The position numbers were made by a program, and so were the translations under genes. 64,000 nucleotides of DNA from Bradyrhizobium sp. NAS96.2 (GTDB taxonomy: Bacteria > Pseudomonadota > Alphaproteobacteria > Rhizobiales > Xanthobacteraceae): positions 1 through 64,000 of the forward strand of contig NZ_LGHK01000042.1 in the NCBI RefSeq assembly GCF_001908235.1, given 5' to 3'. How positions within the stretch are numbered: the first letter of the stretch is position 1; the number at the start of each line of letters is the position of its first letter. The notes beneath the pieces were generated by a model, which searched no databases, was not told the DNA's origin, and saw only the letters and a program-made list of their open reading frames with translations. Positions 42,870-55,619 of this stretch are shown piece by piece.

Positions 42870-43571
42870 TCAAGCGGCGTCGCGGCGCGAACGCGGCGCG
42901 TTGTCGCCCTCGGCCATCTTCTTGTCCTGGGCCATCGGATCGTGCTCGAGGATCTCGCCCTTGAAGATCCAGACCTTGACGCCGCAGGTGCCGAAGGTCG
43001 TGAACGCGGTGGCAACGCCGTAGTCGACGTCGGCGCGCAGCGTGTGCAGCGGCACGCGGCCCTCGCGGTACCACTCCATGCGCGCGATTTCGGCGCCGCC
43101 GAGACGGCCCGAGCAGTTGATGCGGATGCCCTCGGCGCCGAGACGCATCGCCGACTGCACGGCGCGCTTCATGGCGCGGCGGAACGCAACGCGGCGCTCG
43201 AGCTGCTGGGCGATCGATTCAGCGACCAGGGTCGCGTCGAGCTCCGGCTTGCGGATTTCGACGATGTTGATCACGACGTCCGACGAGGTGATGTCGGCAA
43301 CCTTCTTGCGCAGCTTGTCGATGTCGGCGCCCTTCTTGCCGATCACGACGCCCGGACGGGCCGAGTGGATCGTCACACGGCACTTCTTGTGCGGACGCTC
43401 GATCACGATGCGGGCGACAGCCGCCTGCTTGAGCTCCTTGTGCAGGATCTCGCGGATCTTGACGTCTTCGTGCAGGAGCTTGCCGTATTCCTGCTTGCCG
43501 GCGAACCAACGGGAGTCCCAGGTCCGGTTGATGCCGAGACGCAGCCCGATTGGATTGATCTTTTGACCCAT
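42870..43571 (-). CDS. rpsC: 30S ribosomal protein S3
   Basis: This 233-residue protein starts [20 protein letters not shown]. It has a KH type 2 domain with [14 protein letters not shown] (GxxG loop) and the C-terminal signature region [20 protein letters not shown]. It forms part of the mRNA entry tunnel with helicase activity. It lies between rplV and rplP. Confidence 0.98.
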   Translation of the reverse strand: MGQKINPIGLRLGINRTWDSRWFAGKQEYGKLLHEDVKIREILHKELKQAAVARIVIERPHKKCRVTIHSARPGVVIGKKGADIDKLRKKVADITSSDVVINIVEIRKPELDATLVAESIAQQLERRVAFRRAMKRAVQSAMRLGAEGIRINCSGRLGGAEIARMEWYREGRVPLHTLRADVDYGVATAFTTFGTCGVKVWIFKGEILEHDPMAQDKKMAEGDNAPRSRRDAA

Positions 43572-43591
43572 CGTCTTCTCCTGCGCCCTTC

Positions 43592-43978
43592 TTAAGCGCT
43601 TGCCTCGGCCTCGACCTGACGAACCACGATGGTCAGGTGCGAGAACGGTTTGAACACACGGCCCGAACGGCCACGGCCGCGCGGAGCAAAACGCTTCATC
43701 ACGATGCCATTGCCGACATGCGCCTCGGCGACGACGAGATCGTCGACTTCGAGGTCATGGTTGTTCTCGGCGTTCGCGATCGCCGATTCCAGGCACTTCT
43801 TGACGTCGACCGCGATCCGCTTGCGCGAGAACTGCAGGTCGGCGAGCGCAGCAGACGCCTTGCGGCCGCGGATCAGCTGCGCCACCAGGTTGAGCTTCTG
43901 CGGGCTGACGCGCAGCATGCGGGCGACGGCCTTGGCCTCATTGTCCGCGAGGCTACGTTCGCGCTTTGGTTTGCTCAT
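43592..43978 (-). CDS. rplV: 50S ribosomal protein L22
   Basis: This 128-residue protein has [20 protein letters not shown] and the tunnel-hairpin region with [18 protein letters not shown], the L22 signature. The beta-hairpin lines the exit tunnel and is a macrolide-resistance site. It lies between rpsS and rpsC. Confidence 0.98.
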   Translation of the reverse strand: MSKPKRERSLADNEAKAVARMLRVSPQKLNLVAQLIRGRKASAALADLQFSRKRIAVDVKKCLESAIANAENNHDLEVDDLVVAEAHVGNGIVMKRFAPRGRGRSGRVFKPFSHLTIVVRQVEAEASA

Positions 43979-43988
43979 CGGTTAATCC

Positions 43989-44267
43989 TCAAGCCTTCTT
44001 GGCTTTCTTGTCGCCCGAATGGCCGTGGAAGGTCCGGGTCGGCGAGAACTCGCCGAACTTGTGACCCACCATTTCCTCATTGATAGCCACCGGCACATGC
44101 TTGTGGCCGTTATAGACGCCGAACGTCAGGCCGACGAACTGCGGCAGGATGGTCGAGCGGCGGCTCCAGATCTTGATGACGTCGTGACGGCCGGACGCAC
44201 GCGCGGCATCTGCTTTCTTGAGCAGAGAACCCTCGACGAACGGGCCTTTCCAGACTGAACGAACCAT
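43989..44267 (-). CDS. rpsS: 30S ribosomal protein S19
   Basis: This 92-residue protein starts [20 protein letters not shown] and has [19 protein letters not shown] and the S19 signature [20 protein letters not shown]. It binds the 30S head with S13. It lies 12 bp from rplB. Confidence 0.98.
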   Translation of the reverse strand: MVRSVWKGPFVEGSLLKKADAARASGRHDVIKIWSRRSTILPQFVGLTFGVYNGHKHVPVAINEEMVGHKFGEFSPTRTFHGHSGDKKAKKA

Positions 44268-44279
44268 GTCCGGCGTTCC

Positions 44280-45113
44280 TTACTTCTTCCGCTTGTGGCG
44301 GCTGAGGAGAATGAATTTGTTGGTCGACTTGTTGGTGCGGGTCTTCTTGCCCTTGGTCGGCTTGCCCCACGGAGTAACCGGGTGGCGACCGCCCGAGGTA
44401 CGACCTTCACCACCGCCGTGCGGGTGATCGATCGGGTTCATGACGACGCCGCGGTTGTGCGGACGCCAGCCGAGCCAGCGGGTACGACCGGCCTTGCCGA
44501 TCGAGATGTTCATGTGATCCGGGTTCGAGACTGCGCCGATCGTGCCGCGGCAACGACCGTGCACAAGACGCTGCTCGCCCGAGTTCAGGCGGACGATCAC
44601 GTAGTCCTGGTCGCGGCCGACGATCTGGGCATAGGTGCCGGCGGAGCGCGCCAGCTGGCCGCCCTTGCCGATCTTCAGCTCGATGTTGTGCACGATCGTG
44701 CCGACCGGCATGTTGCCGAGCGGCATGACGTTGCCCGGCTTCACATCGACATAGTTGCCGGCGACGACGGTGTCGCCCGCGGCCAGACGCTGCGGTGCCA
44801 GGATGTAGGCGAGCTCGCCGTCCTGATACTTGATCAGCGCGATGAACGCGGTGCGGTTCGGATCGTACTCCAAGCGCTCCACGACCGCCGGCATGTCCAC
44901 CTTGTCGCGGCGGAAGTCGACGGTGCGGTAGGCCTTCTTGTGGCCGCCGCCGCGGAAACGCACGGTGATGCGGCCGGTGTTGTTGCGACCGCCATTGCCG
45001 AGCTTGCCCTCGGTCAGGGTCTTCACCGGCTTGCCCTTGTAGAGCGCCGAACGATCGACCATGACCAGCTGGCGCTGGCCCGGCGTCGTGGGATTGTAGG
45101 TTTTCAATGCCAT
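44280..45113 (-). CDS. rplB: 50S ribosomal protein L2
   Basis: This 277-residue protein starts [20 protein letters not shown]. It has [16 protein letters not shown], the SH3-like [20 protein letters not shown], and the C-terminal [20 protein letters not shown] loop, whose histidine is close to the peptidyl-transferase centre. It lies between rplW and rpsS. Confidence 0.99.
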   Translation of the reverse strand: MALKTYNPTTPGQRQLVMVDRSALYKGKPVKTLTEGKLGNGGRNNTGRITVRFRGGGHKKAYRTVDFRRDKVDMPAVVERLEYDPNRTAFIALIKYQDGELAYILAPQRLAAGDTVVAGNYVDVKPGNVMPLGNMPVGTIVHNIELKIGKGGQLARSAGTYAQIVGRDQDYVIVRLNSGEQRLVHGRCRGTIGAVSNPDHMNISIGKAGRTRWLGWRPHNRGVVMNPIDHPHGGGEGRTSGGRHPVTPWGKPTKGKKTRTNKSTNKFILLSRHKRKK

Positions 45114-45125
45114 CGTCGTTGCGCC

Positions 45126-45425
45126 TTATAGTCCGGTAGTCACGTCGATGCGGTGGCCCTCTTCAAGGGTCACGATCGCGCGCTTGGTGTCCGACTGCGA
45201 GCCGAGATTGCCGCGGAACACCTTGGTCTTGCCCTTGCGAACGAGCGTGTTGACGCTCTTCACCTTGACGTCGAACAGCTTCTCGACCGCTTCCTTGATC
45301 TGCGGCTTGGTGGCCTTGCCGGCGACCTTGAACAGCACCTTGTTGTGCTCGGAGGCGAGCGTCGCCTTTTCCGTCACGACCGGCGAGATGATGACGTCGT
45401 AGTAGCGCGGATCGATGTTCTTCAT
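45126..45425 (-). CDS. rplW: 50S ribosomal protein L23
   Basis: This 99-residue protein has [39 protein letters not shown] and the [18 protein letters not shown] loop, matching L23. It sits at the tunnel exit and binds trigger factor and SRP. Its ATG overlaps the rplD stop by 4 bp, a coupling common in the S10 operon. Confidence 0.98.
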   Translation of the reverse strand: MKNIDPRYYDVIISPVVTEKATLASEHNKVLFKVAGKATKPQIKEAVEKLFDVKVKSVNTLVRKGKTKVFRGNLGSQSDTKRAIVTLEEGHRIDVTTGL

Positions 45426-46042
45426 TTGAAGCGCGCCTCCAGCGCATCAACCGCAGCCTTGGTCAGAACCAGCTTGTGGCGGCGGAGAATGTCGTAGACG
45501 TTGATGCCCTGGATCGGCAGCACGTCGATGTTCGGGATGTTGCGGGCCGCGGTCGCGAAACCGTTGTTCAGCTCGGCGCCGTCGATGATCAGCGCATTGG
45601 TCAGGCCGAGGCCGGAGAAGTGACCGAGCAGCGCCTTGGTCTTGGCGGCCTCGAGCTGCGCATTGTCGATCACGATCAGCCCGCCGTCCTTGGCCTTGGC
45701 CGACAGCGCATGCTTCAGCGCGAGCGCACGCACCTTCTTCGGCAGGTCGGTCGCGTGGGAGCGAACCACCGGACCGAACGCACGGCCACCGCCGCGGAAC
45801 TGCGGCACGCGGGCCGAGCCGTGACGGGCGCCGCCGGTGCCCTTCTGCTTGTACATCTTCTTGCCGGTGCGCCAGACGTCGGCGCGGCCCTGGGCCTTGT
45901 GGGTACCGGCCTGACGCTTGTTCAGCTGCCACTGCACGCAGCGCTGAATGATGTCGGCGCGGGGCTCGAGACCGAAGATCGCGTCCGAGAGCTGGACCGA
46001 ACCGGCGTCCTTGCCTTCAAGGGTCGTGACTTTCAGTTCCAT
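45422..46042 (-). CDS. rplD: 50S ribosomal protein L4
   Basis: This 206-residue protein starts [20 protein letters not shown]. It has the tunnel-loop region [20 protein letters not shown] and the C-terminal [20 protein letters not shown]4 lines the exit tunnel and in many bacteria is the autoregulator of the S10 operon. The ATG at 46042 leaves 1 bp to the rplC stop. Confidence 0.98.
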   Translation of the reverse strand: MELKVTTLEGKDAGSVQLSDAIFGLEPRADIIQRCVQWQLNKRQAGTHKAQGRADVWRTGKKMYKQKGTGGARHGSARVPQFRGGGRAFGPVVRSHATDLPKKVRALALKHALSAKAKDGGLIVIDNAQLEAAKTKALLGHFSGLGLTNALIIDGAELNNGFATAARNIPNIDVLPIQGINVYDILRRHKLVLTKAAVDALEARFK

Positions 46043-46043
46043 C

Positions 46044-46763
46044 TCACACGCCCTCCTTCTCGGCCGCAGCCTCGGCAGCTTCGCCGCCGGCAACCTTGAA
46101 CTTGCCGGGCTTCGGGGCTTCCTTCGGCAGCGGCTTCTTGACCGCGTCGCGCACCGAGATCCAGCCGCCCTTGGAGCCGGGAACGGCGCCTTCGACGAGG
46201 ATCAGGCCGCGTTCGACGTCGGTCTGCACCACGCGCAGATTGAGCGTGGTGATGCGGTCGACGCCCATGTGACCGGGCATCTTCTTGTTCTTGAAGGTCT
46301 TGCCGGGGTCCTGACGGCCGCCGGTCGAACCGATCGAGCGATGCGAAACCGACACACCGTGGGTGGCGCGCAAACCGCCGAAATTCCAGCGCTTCATGCC
46401 GCCGGCGAAGCCCTTACCGATCGAGGTGCCGGTCACGTCGACGAACTGGCCGACCACGAAATGGTCCGCCTGGATTTCCGCGCCGACCGGGATCAGCGCG
46501 TCCTCGGACACGCGGAACTCGGCGACCTTGCGCTTCGGCTCGACCTTGGCGACTGCGAACTGGCCGCGTTCGGCCTTCGGCATGTACACGGTCTTGCGGG
46601 CGCCCGAGCCGAGCTGAAGCGCGACATAGCCGTTCTTCTCGGTCGTGCGGTGGCCCAGCACCTGGCAGTTGCCCAACTTCAGCACGGTCACAGGGATATG
46701 CTCGCCGGTCTCCGTAAAGACCCGCGTCATCCCGACCTTTTGTGCGATCACTCCGGAGCGCAT
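46044..46763 (-). CDS. rplC: 50S ribosomal protein L3
   Basis: This 239-residue protein starts [20 protein letters not shown] and has [20 protein letters not shown] and [20 protein letters not shown], the conserved L3 core whose tip reaches the peptidyl-transferase centre. An Ala/Glu-rich tail follows. It lies between rpsJ and rplD. Confidence 0.99.
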   Translation of the reverse strand: MRSGVIAQKVGMTRVFTETGEHIPVTVLKLGNCQVLGHRTTEKNGYVALQLGSGARKTVYMPKAERGQFAVAKVEPKRKVAEFRVSEDALIPVGAEIQADHFVVGQFVDVTGTSIGKGFAGGMKRWNFGGLRATHGVSVSHRSIGSTGGRQDPGKTFKNKKMPGHMGVDRITTLNLRVVQTDVERGLILVEGAVPGSKGGWISVRDAVKKPLPKEAPKPGKFKVAGGEAAEAAAEKEGV

Positions 46764-46817
46764 CGGCGTGCTTCCTGTCTTTCTGTCCGCAAGCGGCGGA
46801 CGTAAAAATCCAAAACC

Positions 46818-47126
46818 TTAGAGCTTGATCTCGACGTCGACACCGGCGGCCAGGTCGAGCTTCATCAGCGCATCGACGGTCTGCGGGGTCGGGTCGACAA
46901 TGTCGAGGAGGCGCTTGTGAGTGCGCATCTCGAATTGCTCGCGGCTCTTCTTGTCAACGTGCGGCGAACGGTTGACGGTGAACTTCTCGATGCGGGTCGG
47001 CAGCGGAATCGGTCCGCGAACCTGCGCACCGGTGCGCTTCGCCGTGTTCACGATCTCGCGGGTCGACGTATCGAGGATCCGATGGTCGAACGCCTTGAGA
47101 CGGATGCGAATGTTTTGGCCGTTCAT
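46818..47126 (-). CDS. rpsJ: 30S ribosomal protein S10
   Basis: This 102-residue protein starts [20 protein letters not shown] and has the S10 signature [20 protein letters not shown]. It is part of the 30S head and is also the NusE antitermination factor. It is the first gene of the S10 segment, separated from tuf by an 84-bp spacer with inverted repeats. Confidence 0.98.
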
Positions 47127-47150
47127 TGCCGTATTCTTTCTTTAGTGAGT

Positions 47151-47206
47151 GGCGAGTAGCGAATAGCGAATGGTGACCCACCCGCTACTCGCCATTCCCT
47201 ATTCGC
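47151..47206. repeat. GAGTAGCGAAT-family inverted repeat in the tuf-rpsJ spacer
   Basis: GGCGAGTAGC (47151-47160) pairs with GCTACTCGCC (47184-47193), and GCGAATAG (47159-47166) can pair with CTATTCGC (47199-47206). It shares the GGCGAGTAGCGAAT block with the hairpin at 34517-34545. It starts 24 bp before the rpsJ start codon on the minus strand and so could act in the rpsJ leader or the tuf 3' end. Confidence 0.7.
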
Positions 47207-47210
47207 GTAC

Positions 47211-48401
<1,191 letters not shown>

Positions 48402-48441
48402 TTGACTCTCCGTTCAGTCGTTAGTTGCTAACCAACGACAA

Positions 48442-50514
<2,073 letters not shown>

Positions 50515-50544
50515 GAGACTGTTCCTTAAATTCCGTTGATCGCC

Positions 50545-51030
<486 letters not shown>

Positions 51031-51402
51031 TTACTTCGGACGCTTCGCGCCGTACTTCGAACGACGCTGCTTACGGTTCTTGACGCCCTGGGTATCCAGC
51101 ACGCCGCGGAGGATGTGGTAACGCACGCCGGGCAAGTCCTTGACGCGGCCGCCGCGGATCATGACCACCGAGTGCTCCTGAAGGTTATGGCCTTCACCCG
51201 GAATGTAGCCGATCACCTCGAAACCGTTGGTCAGGCGCACCTTGGCGACCTTACGAAGCGCCGAGTTCGGCTTCTTCGGGGTCGTGGTGTAGACGCGCGT
51301 GCACACGCCGCGCTTCTGCGGCGACTGCTGCAGCGCCGGCACCTTCTTACGCGACTTCTGCACTTCTCGCGGTTTTGCGATCAGCTGGTTGATCGTCGGC
51401 AT
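51031..51402 (-). CDS. rpsL: 30S ribosomal protein S12
   Basis: This 123-residue protein starts [20 protein letters not shown]. Lys43 (TPKKPNS, 41-47) and Lys88 ([11 protein letters not shown]) are both wild type, so no streptomycin-resistance substitution is seen at those positions. It is the first gene of the str operon. The ATG at 51402 is chosen because upstream in-frame codons are Arg-rich and unlike S12. Confidence 0.98.
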   Translation of the reverse strand: MPTINQLIAKPREVQKSRKKVPALQQSPQKRGVCTRVYTTTPKKPNSALRKVAKVRLTNGFEVIGYIPGEGHNLQEHSVVMIRGGRVKDLPGVRYHILRGVLDTQGVKNRKQRRSKYGAKRPK

Positions 51403-52099
51403 GCAGCCTTCACCCTTTAGTTCGCGCGAGAACCTTGAATGGCTCCGCAAATTTCTTCTCGGGACTAGCCGCCCCGCACGGCCCGCTCGACGCGGAACAA
51501 ACAACCGCGCAAAGCGAAATCGCGCCAACCACTCATCGCTGAGCGGAAAGCGCATCGACGCCACAGAGGACCGCGATCCCGAACCGTTCAGCGTTCGCTG
51601 TTCGGTCCGCCACCGAGGTCATGCATCCGAATTCACTCTCAAGAGGACGTGCTCAAGAGAACTAAAATCGTCCTGGCATTGCCTAGCTATCATCGACAGC
51701 GTCTGAGCGGCATTCGTCGAGGTTGGTGCCCGTCCGGCGCCTGAAAAAAGGGCCTTCGGGTGTTCCGTTCCGACGCTGGCGTAGCTCACCGCCTGTCGTT
51801 AAGTGAGCGCCTTGTATAAGCGAGAGATAGTGAAGTCAAGCAAAACGACAAGCAAAGAAATGCCTCTGCCGCTTGCGGATTTCGCATTTCGCCGGCACCC
51901 GCCGGGCGACGAAATATGACCGCGCCCACGCCTCGCCCCAATCCGAATCTCCAGCACGGCAGCGGACTCATATTTCACCCGGATAAAATAAGAATAGAAA
52001 CAATTCTCCCCAGCTTAGACCTGAAGGCGAATTTCGAAACTAAGCCTTTATTTGCCATTCGCAGCGCAAAAATCGCGATCGACGGCCACGGAATCTCTC
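51403..52099. other. 697-bp divergent intergenic region (rpsL leader and FAD-oxidoreductase promoter)
   Basis: No gene with coding character lies here. It holds a candidate str-operon promoter near 51811-51839, giving rpsL a leader of about 400 nt. The first 150 bp upstream of rpsL read as Arg-rich in several frames. An AT-rich stretch at about 51965-52010 may be the promoter of the divergent FAD-oxidoreductase gene. The minus-strand run of T at 51745-51750 follows GGGCC-rich sequence, but I find no convincing stem with it. Confidence 0.5.
51811..51839 (-). promoter_or_regulatory. Candidate promoter of the str operon
   Basis: Reading the minus strand, CTTGACT (-35 TTGACT at 51839-51834) is followed by TTATACAAG (51819-51811). 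Spacing is 15 bp to TATACA (51818-51813) or 17 bp to TACAAG. The CTTGAC form of the -35 is typical of alphaproteobacterial housekeeping promoters. It is the best match in the region but is unproven. Confidence 0.45.
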
Positions 52100-53308
52100 A
52101 TGCGGTACACCGACATCGCGATCATCGGCGGAGGTCTTGCGGGCTCGATCGCCGCCGCCATGCTCGGCCGTGCCGGAATACCGACCGTGCTGATCGACCC
52201 GCACCGGGTCTATCCCTTCGATTTCCGCGTCGAAAAGATCGGCGGCGACCTCCAGCTCGAGCGATTCGCCCGGACCGGCCTTGCCGAATCCGTGCTCCGC
52301 TCGGCGACGCTGGACGGCGAGAACTGGATCGCGCGATTCGGCCATCTGCTCGACCGGCAGCCGAGCCGGCAGTACGGCATCATGTACGACGCGCTGATCA
52401 CCGCGATTCGGGACGAAATCTCGAGGCCCGCGGAACTCATCTGCGACAAGGTCGTCAACGTCGCGACCAGCTCCGAACGGCAGAAGGTCGTGCTTTCCAA
52501 TGGCGAGGAGATCTCGGCACGTCTCGTGGTGCTCGCCAACGGCCTGAATGTCGGGCTGCGCCGGATGCTCGGCATCGAGCGGCTGGTCACCAGCCACTGC
52601 CACTCGATCTCGCTCGGCTTCGATTTCGTCCCCGTCGGCCGCCCCGCCTTCCCGTTCGCGGCCATGACCTATTTCTCGGAGCGGCCGAGCGACCTCATCC
52701 CCTACATCACGCTGTTTCCGATCGGAAACAGGATGCGCGCCAACCTCTTCACCTACCGCCAGGCCGACGATCCCTGGCTGCGGACGATGCGGCGCAATCC
52801 GGTCGAGACGCTGAACGCCGCGCTGCCGCGGCTGCGCCGGCTCACCGGCGAATTCGGCGTCGCCGGCGACATCAAAATCCGGCCCGCCGACGTCTATGTC
52901 AGCACCGGCTATCGGCAGGCCGGCGTCGTCCTGGTCGGCGACGCCTTCGCCAGCACCTGCCCGGTCACCGGCACCGGGACCGACAAGGTGTTCACCGACG
53001 TGTCCCAGCTCTGCAACGTCCACATCCCGGCCTGGCTTGCGACCGACGGCATGAGCGAGGAGAAGATCACCGCCTTCTACGACGATCCGGTCAAGACCGA
53101 ATGCGATGCCTGGTCGAACGCCAAGGCCTTCAGCTTCCGTGAGGTGTCGATCGGCAGCGGACCCTACTGGCAGGCCCAGCGCTGGGCGCGCTTCCTCGGC
53201 TATCTCGGCCGCGGCTCGCTGCGCCGGCTGCACCGCCCGCAGGCAGCCTCGGCAACACGGACGGCCAATCAGTTCCGGCAACGTCCGCAGGCGGCCGACA
53301 GGGTGTAG
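52100..53308 (+). CDS. FAD-dependent oxidoreductase
   Basis: This 402-residue protein has the Rossmann FAD motif AIIGGGLAGSIAAAMLGRAG (7-26). A second FAD-contact region with VVLVGDAFASTCPVTGTGTD (about residues 276-295) follows the p-hydroxybenzoate hydroxylase/geranylgeranyl-reductase superfamily pattern. The substrate-binding beta domain lies between. The C-terminal part (about 345-402) is Arg/Gln-rich. The substrate is unknown. It points away from rpsL and towards the convergent ABC-exporter gene, which ends 34 bp past its stop. Confidence 0.85.
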   Translation: MRYTDIAIIGGGLAGSIAAAMLGRAGIPTVLIDPHRVYPFDFRVEKIGGDLQLERFARTGLAESVLRSATLDGENWIARFGHLLDRQPSRQYGIMYDALITAIRDEISRPAELICDKVVNVATSSERQKVVLSNGEEISARLVVLANGLNVGLRRMLGIERLVTSHCHSISLGFDFVPVGRPAFPFAAMTYFSERPSDLIPYITLFPIGNRMRANLFTYRQADDPWLRTMRRNPVETLNAALPRLRRLTGEFGVAGDIKIRPADVYVSTGYRQAGVVLVGDAFASTCPVTGTGTDKVFTDVSQLCNVHIPAWLATDGMSEEKITAFYDDPVKTECDAWSNAKAFSFREVSIGSGPYWQAQRWARFLGYLGRGSLRRLHRPQAASATRTANQFRQRPQAADRV

Positions 53309-53341
53309 CGGCCGGACGTCGCCAGCCGCAAGGCGCGGGCG

Positions 53342-55393
53342 TCACGCCTCCTCGTCTTCGTCCTCATCCTCGTCGTCTTCATCCTCGTCGTCGTCTTCGT
53401 CGTCCGCATCGTGATGCACGTGTCCCTGGTCGTCCCACAGCTTGCGGTAGACGCCATTCCGGGCCAGCAGTTCCTCGTGCGAGCCACGTTCGATCGCCCT
53501 GCCGCCCGAGATCACGATGATCTCGTCCATCTCGACCACCGAGGTCAGGCGGTGCGTCGACCAGATCATGGTGCGGCCCTCCGCGACCTTGAGCAGCGTC
53601 CGGTTGATCGCGGCCTCCGTGGTTTGATCCAGCGCCGAGGTCGCCTCGTCGAGCAGCAGCACCGATGGATTGCGGATGAGCGCGCGCGCGATCGCGATAC
53701 GCTGACGCTGGCCGCCGGACAAGGTATCGCCGCGCTCGCCGACAGACGTGTCGTAGCGCTGCGGCAGACTCATGATGTAGCGATGGATCTCGGCCTTCTT
53801 CGCGGCATCCTCGACCTCCGCGTCGGTGGCCCCTTCCTTGCCGAGCCGGATGTTCTCGCGGATCGACATGTTGAACAGCATGTTCTCCTGGAACACGACC
53901 GCCATGTTCGCCCGCAGCGACTCGCGCGTCACCCGGCGGATATCGACGCCGTCGATGGCGACACGGCCCTCGTCCGGCACGTAGAGCCGCAGGATCAGGT
54001 TGATCAGCGTGCTCTTGCCGGAGCCGCTCGGGCCCACGATCGCGATGCTCTTGCCGGCATTGAGCTTGAGGCTGAGATTGTCGAGCACCGGCGTCTGCGC
54101 CCCCTCATACCGGAAGGTGACGCGCTCGAACGAGATGTCGTTGGTGATGCGCGGCAGATCCGGCGCACCGGGACGGTCGGCGCCGCGGGTCGGTTCGTCC
54201 AGTAGTTCCTGGATGTGCCGCACCGCCGCCGCCGACGAGATCGACACCGGGATGAAATGCATGAGATGGGCGATGTTGTACGACACCTCCCAGAACGCGC
54301 TCTCGAAGGTCACGAAGGTGCCGACCGTGATCTGCCCTTTGGTGGCGAGATAGGCGCCGATCGCCAGCACCACGAGGTGGAGCAGCAGCACCGCGATGGT
54401 GACGGTGCGCTCGACCATGGTCGACAGGAACATGGCTGAGGCGGCCTTGGCCCGGACGTCGCGGTTGCGCAGTGTGAACCAGCCGAGCGCCCGGCGCTGC
54501 AGGTTGAACGCCTTCACCACCGCCTGCGCGGCGACGTTCTCCTGCACGGTTCCGAGCAGCGCGGCTTCGTTCTGCTTCTGCTCGTAATTGGCTTGCACCG
54601 CTTTCGGCGTCAGGATGCGCGGCCCGATCAGCGTGATCGGAAACACCAGCAAGGCGACCGCGGCCAGCTGCCAGTTCAGGAACAGCATCAGGATGATGCC
54701 GGCAATCAATTCGAAGCCCGGCAGCGCGGCGCTGTTGGCGAAGGTCTTGACCGAGCCCTCGAAGGCCGACAGGTCGATCGAGAAGCGCGACAGGATCTCG
54801 CCGCGCTTGGTGCGCGCGAAATAGGCCGACGGCAGGTTCTGGACGTGCTCGAAGATCCGGGTGCGGACGTCGGCGATGATGCCGGCGCCAAGCCGCGCAT
54901 CCCAGCGCTCGTACCAGACCGCGATGATCGAGGTGACGATGCCGGCAACCGCGAGCACGCCGAGGATCTTGTAGAGCGCCTGGAAGTCCTCCTCGCCGAG
55001 CGCGTCGTCGATCAGGAATTTCAGGCTGAGCGGCATAATGACGTTGAACAACGTCTCGACCAGCACGCCGATGGTGACGAACGCAAGCGGCTTCTTGTAG
55101 TTGGTCAGGATCGGCCGGATGAAGCCATAGATCGTCGACAGCGCGCCGGCGGCTTCCTTGGCGGTGAAGACGACGAGATCCTCGTCATCATCATCGTCAA
55201 GCTCGAACTCGTCCTCCTCCTCGTCGTCCTCATCTTCGTCGTCGGCCGGTGCCGCGGCGGGCTTTGCGGAGGCTGCCGCCGCAGGCGGACCCACCACCGG
55301 CGCCGGCTTCTTCTTCAGCTCGGGATCGTCGGCCGCCGATCTCGTCGGATCGTCTGATGCGGGAGGTCTTGATGCAGGAGGTCTTGGCGCCAT
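53342..55393 (-). CDS. ABC exporter (fused membrane and ATPase domains) with acidic tails
   Basis: This 683-residue half-transporter has an N-terminal Pro/Ala-rich segment followed by a strongly acidic run (51-72, Asp/Glu). Six membrane helices follow (about 100-390). The ATPase domain has Walker A GPSGSGKST (454-462), Q-loop Gln502, LSGGQ (558-562), Walker B VLLLDEA (578-584) and H-loop His614. The protein ends in a second acidic run (662-683, nearly all Asp/Glu). The core resembles type I lipid, glucan or multidrug exporters such as MsbA or NdvA; the substrate is unknown. The ATG at 55393 is chosen. The acidic tails are not typical of the family. Confidence 0.9.
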   Translation of the reverse strand: MAPRPPASRPPASDDPTRSAADDPELKKKPAPVVGPPAAAASAKPAAAPADDEDEDDEEEDEFELDDDDDEDLVVFTAKEAAGALSTIYGFIRPILTNYKKPLAFVTIGVLVETLFNVIMPLSLKFLIDDALGEEDFQALYKILGVLAVAGIVTSIIAVWYERWDARLGAGIIADVRTRIFEHVQNLPSAYFARTKRGEILSRFSIDLSAFEGSVKTFANSAALPGFELIAGIILMLFLNWQLAAVALLVFPITLIGPRILTPKAVQANYEQKQNEAALLGTVQENVAAQAVVKAFNLQRRALGWFTLRNRDVRAKAASAMFLSTMVERTVTIAVLLLHLVVLAIGAYLATKGQITVGTFVTFESAFWEVSYNIAHLMHFIPVSISSAAAVRHIQELLDEPTRGADRPGAPDLPRITNDISFERVTFRYEGAQTPVLDNLSLKLNAGKSIAIVGPSGSGKSTLINLILRLYVPDEGRVAIDGVDIRRVTRESLRANMAVVFQENMLFNMSIRENIRLGKEGATDAEVEDAAKKAEIHRYIMSLPQRYDTSVGERGDTLSGGQRQRIAIARALIRNPSVLLLDEATSALDQTTEAAINRTLLKVAEGRTMIWSTHRLTSVVEMDEIIVISGGRAIERGSHEELLARNGVYRKLWDDQGHVHHDADDEDDDEDEDDEDEDEDEEA

Positions 55394-55619
55394 GAAACCA
55401 ACCGATGCTCCACGGCCGGCATGACCGCAAATCGAAACCGCAGCTGACAAACGCTGCGGCTGCAATTCTATGCGATCACAATGAATTCGGCAAAGCGTTT
55501 GGGACAGCGCGACGCGTAGCGACACCGTCCCGTGGATTCGGGATCACAGCACGGCCGACGTTCGACAATTGGTTGGCGCAAGGCCGATCGCCTTGCGCCG
55601 GACCCTGCTCGTCTTGTCG

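Noticed and set aside
51786..51971. 61-codon frame in the rpsL upstream region
   Set aside because: It overlaps the candidate promoter, lacks a ribosome binding site and has no family resemblance.
55158..55424. Plus-strand frame encoding long serine runs
   Set aside because: The serine runs are the complement of the Asp/Glu-coding acidic stretch in the ABC exporter, not a protein.
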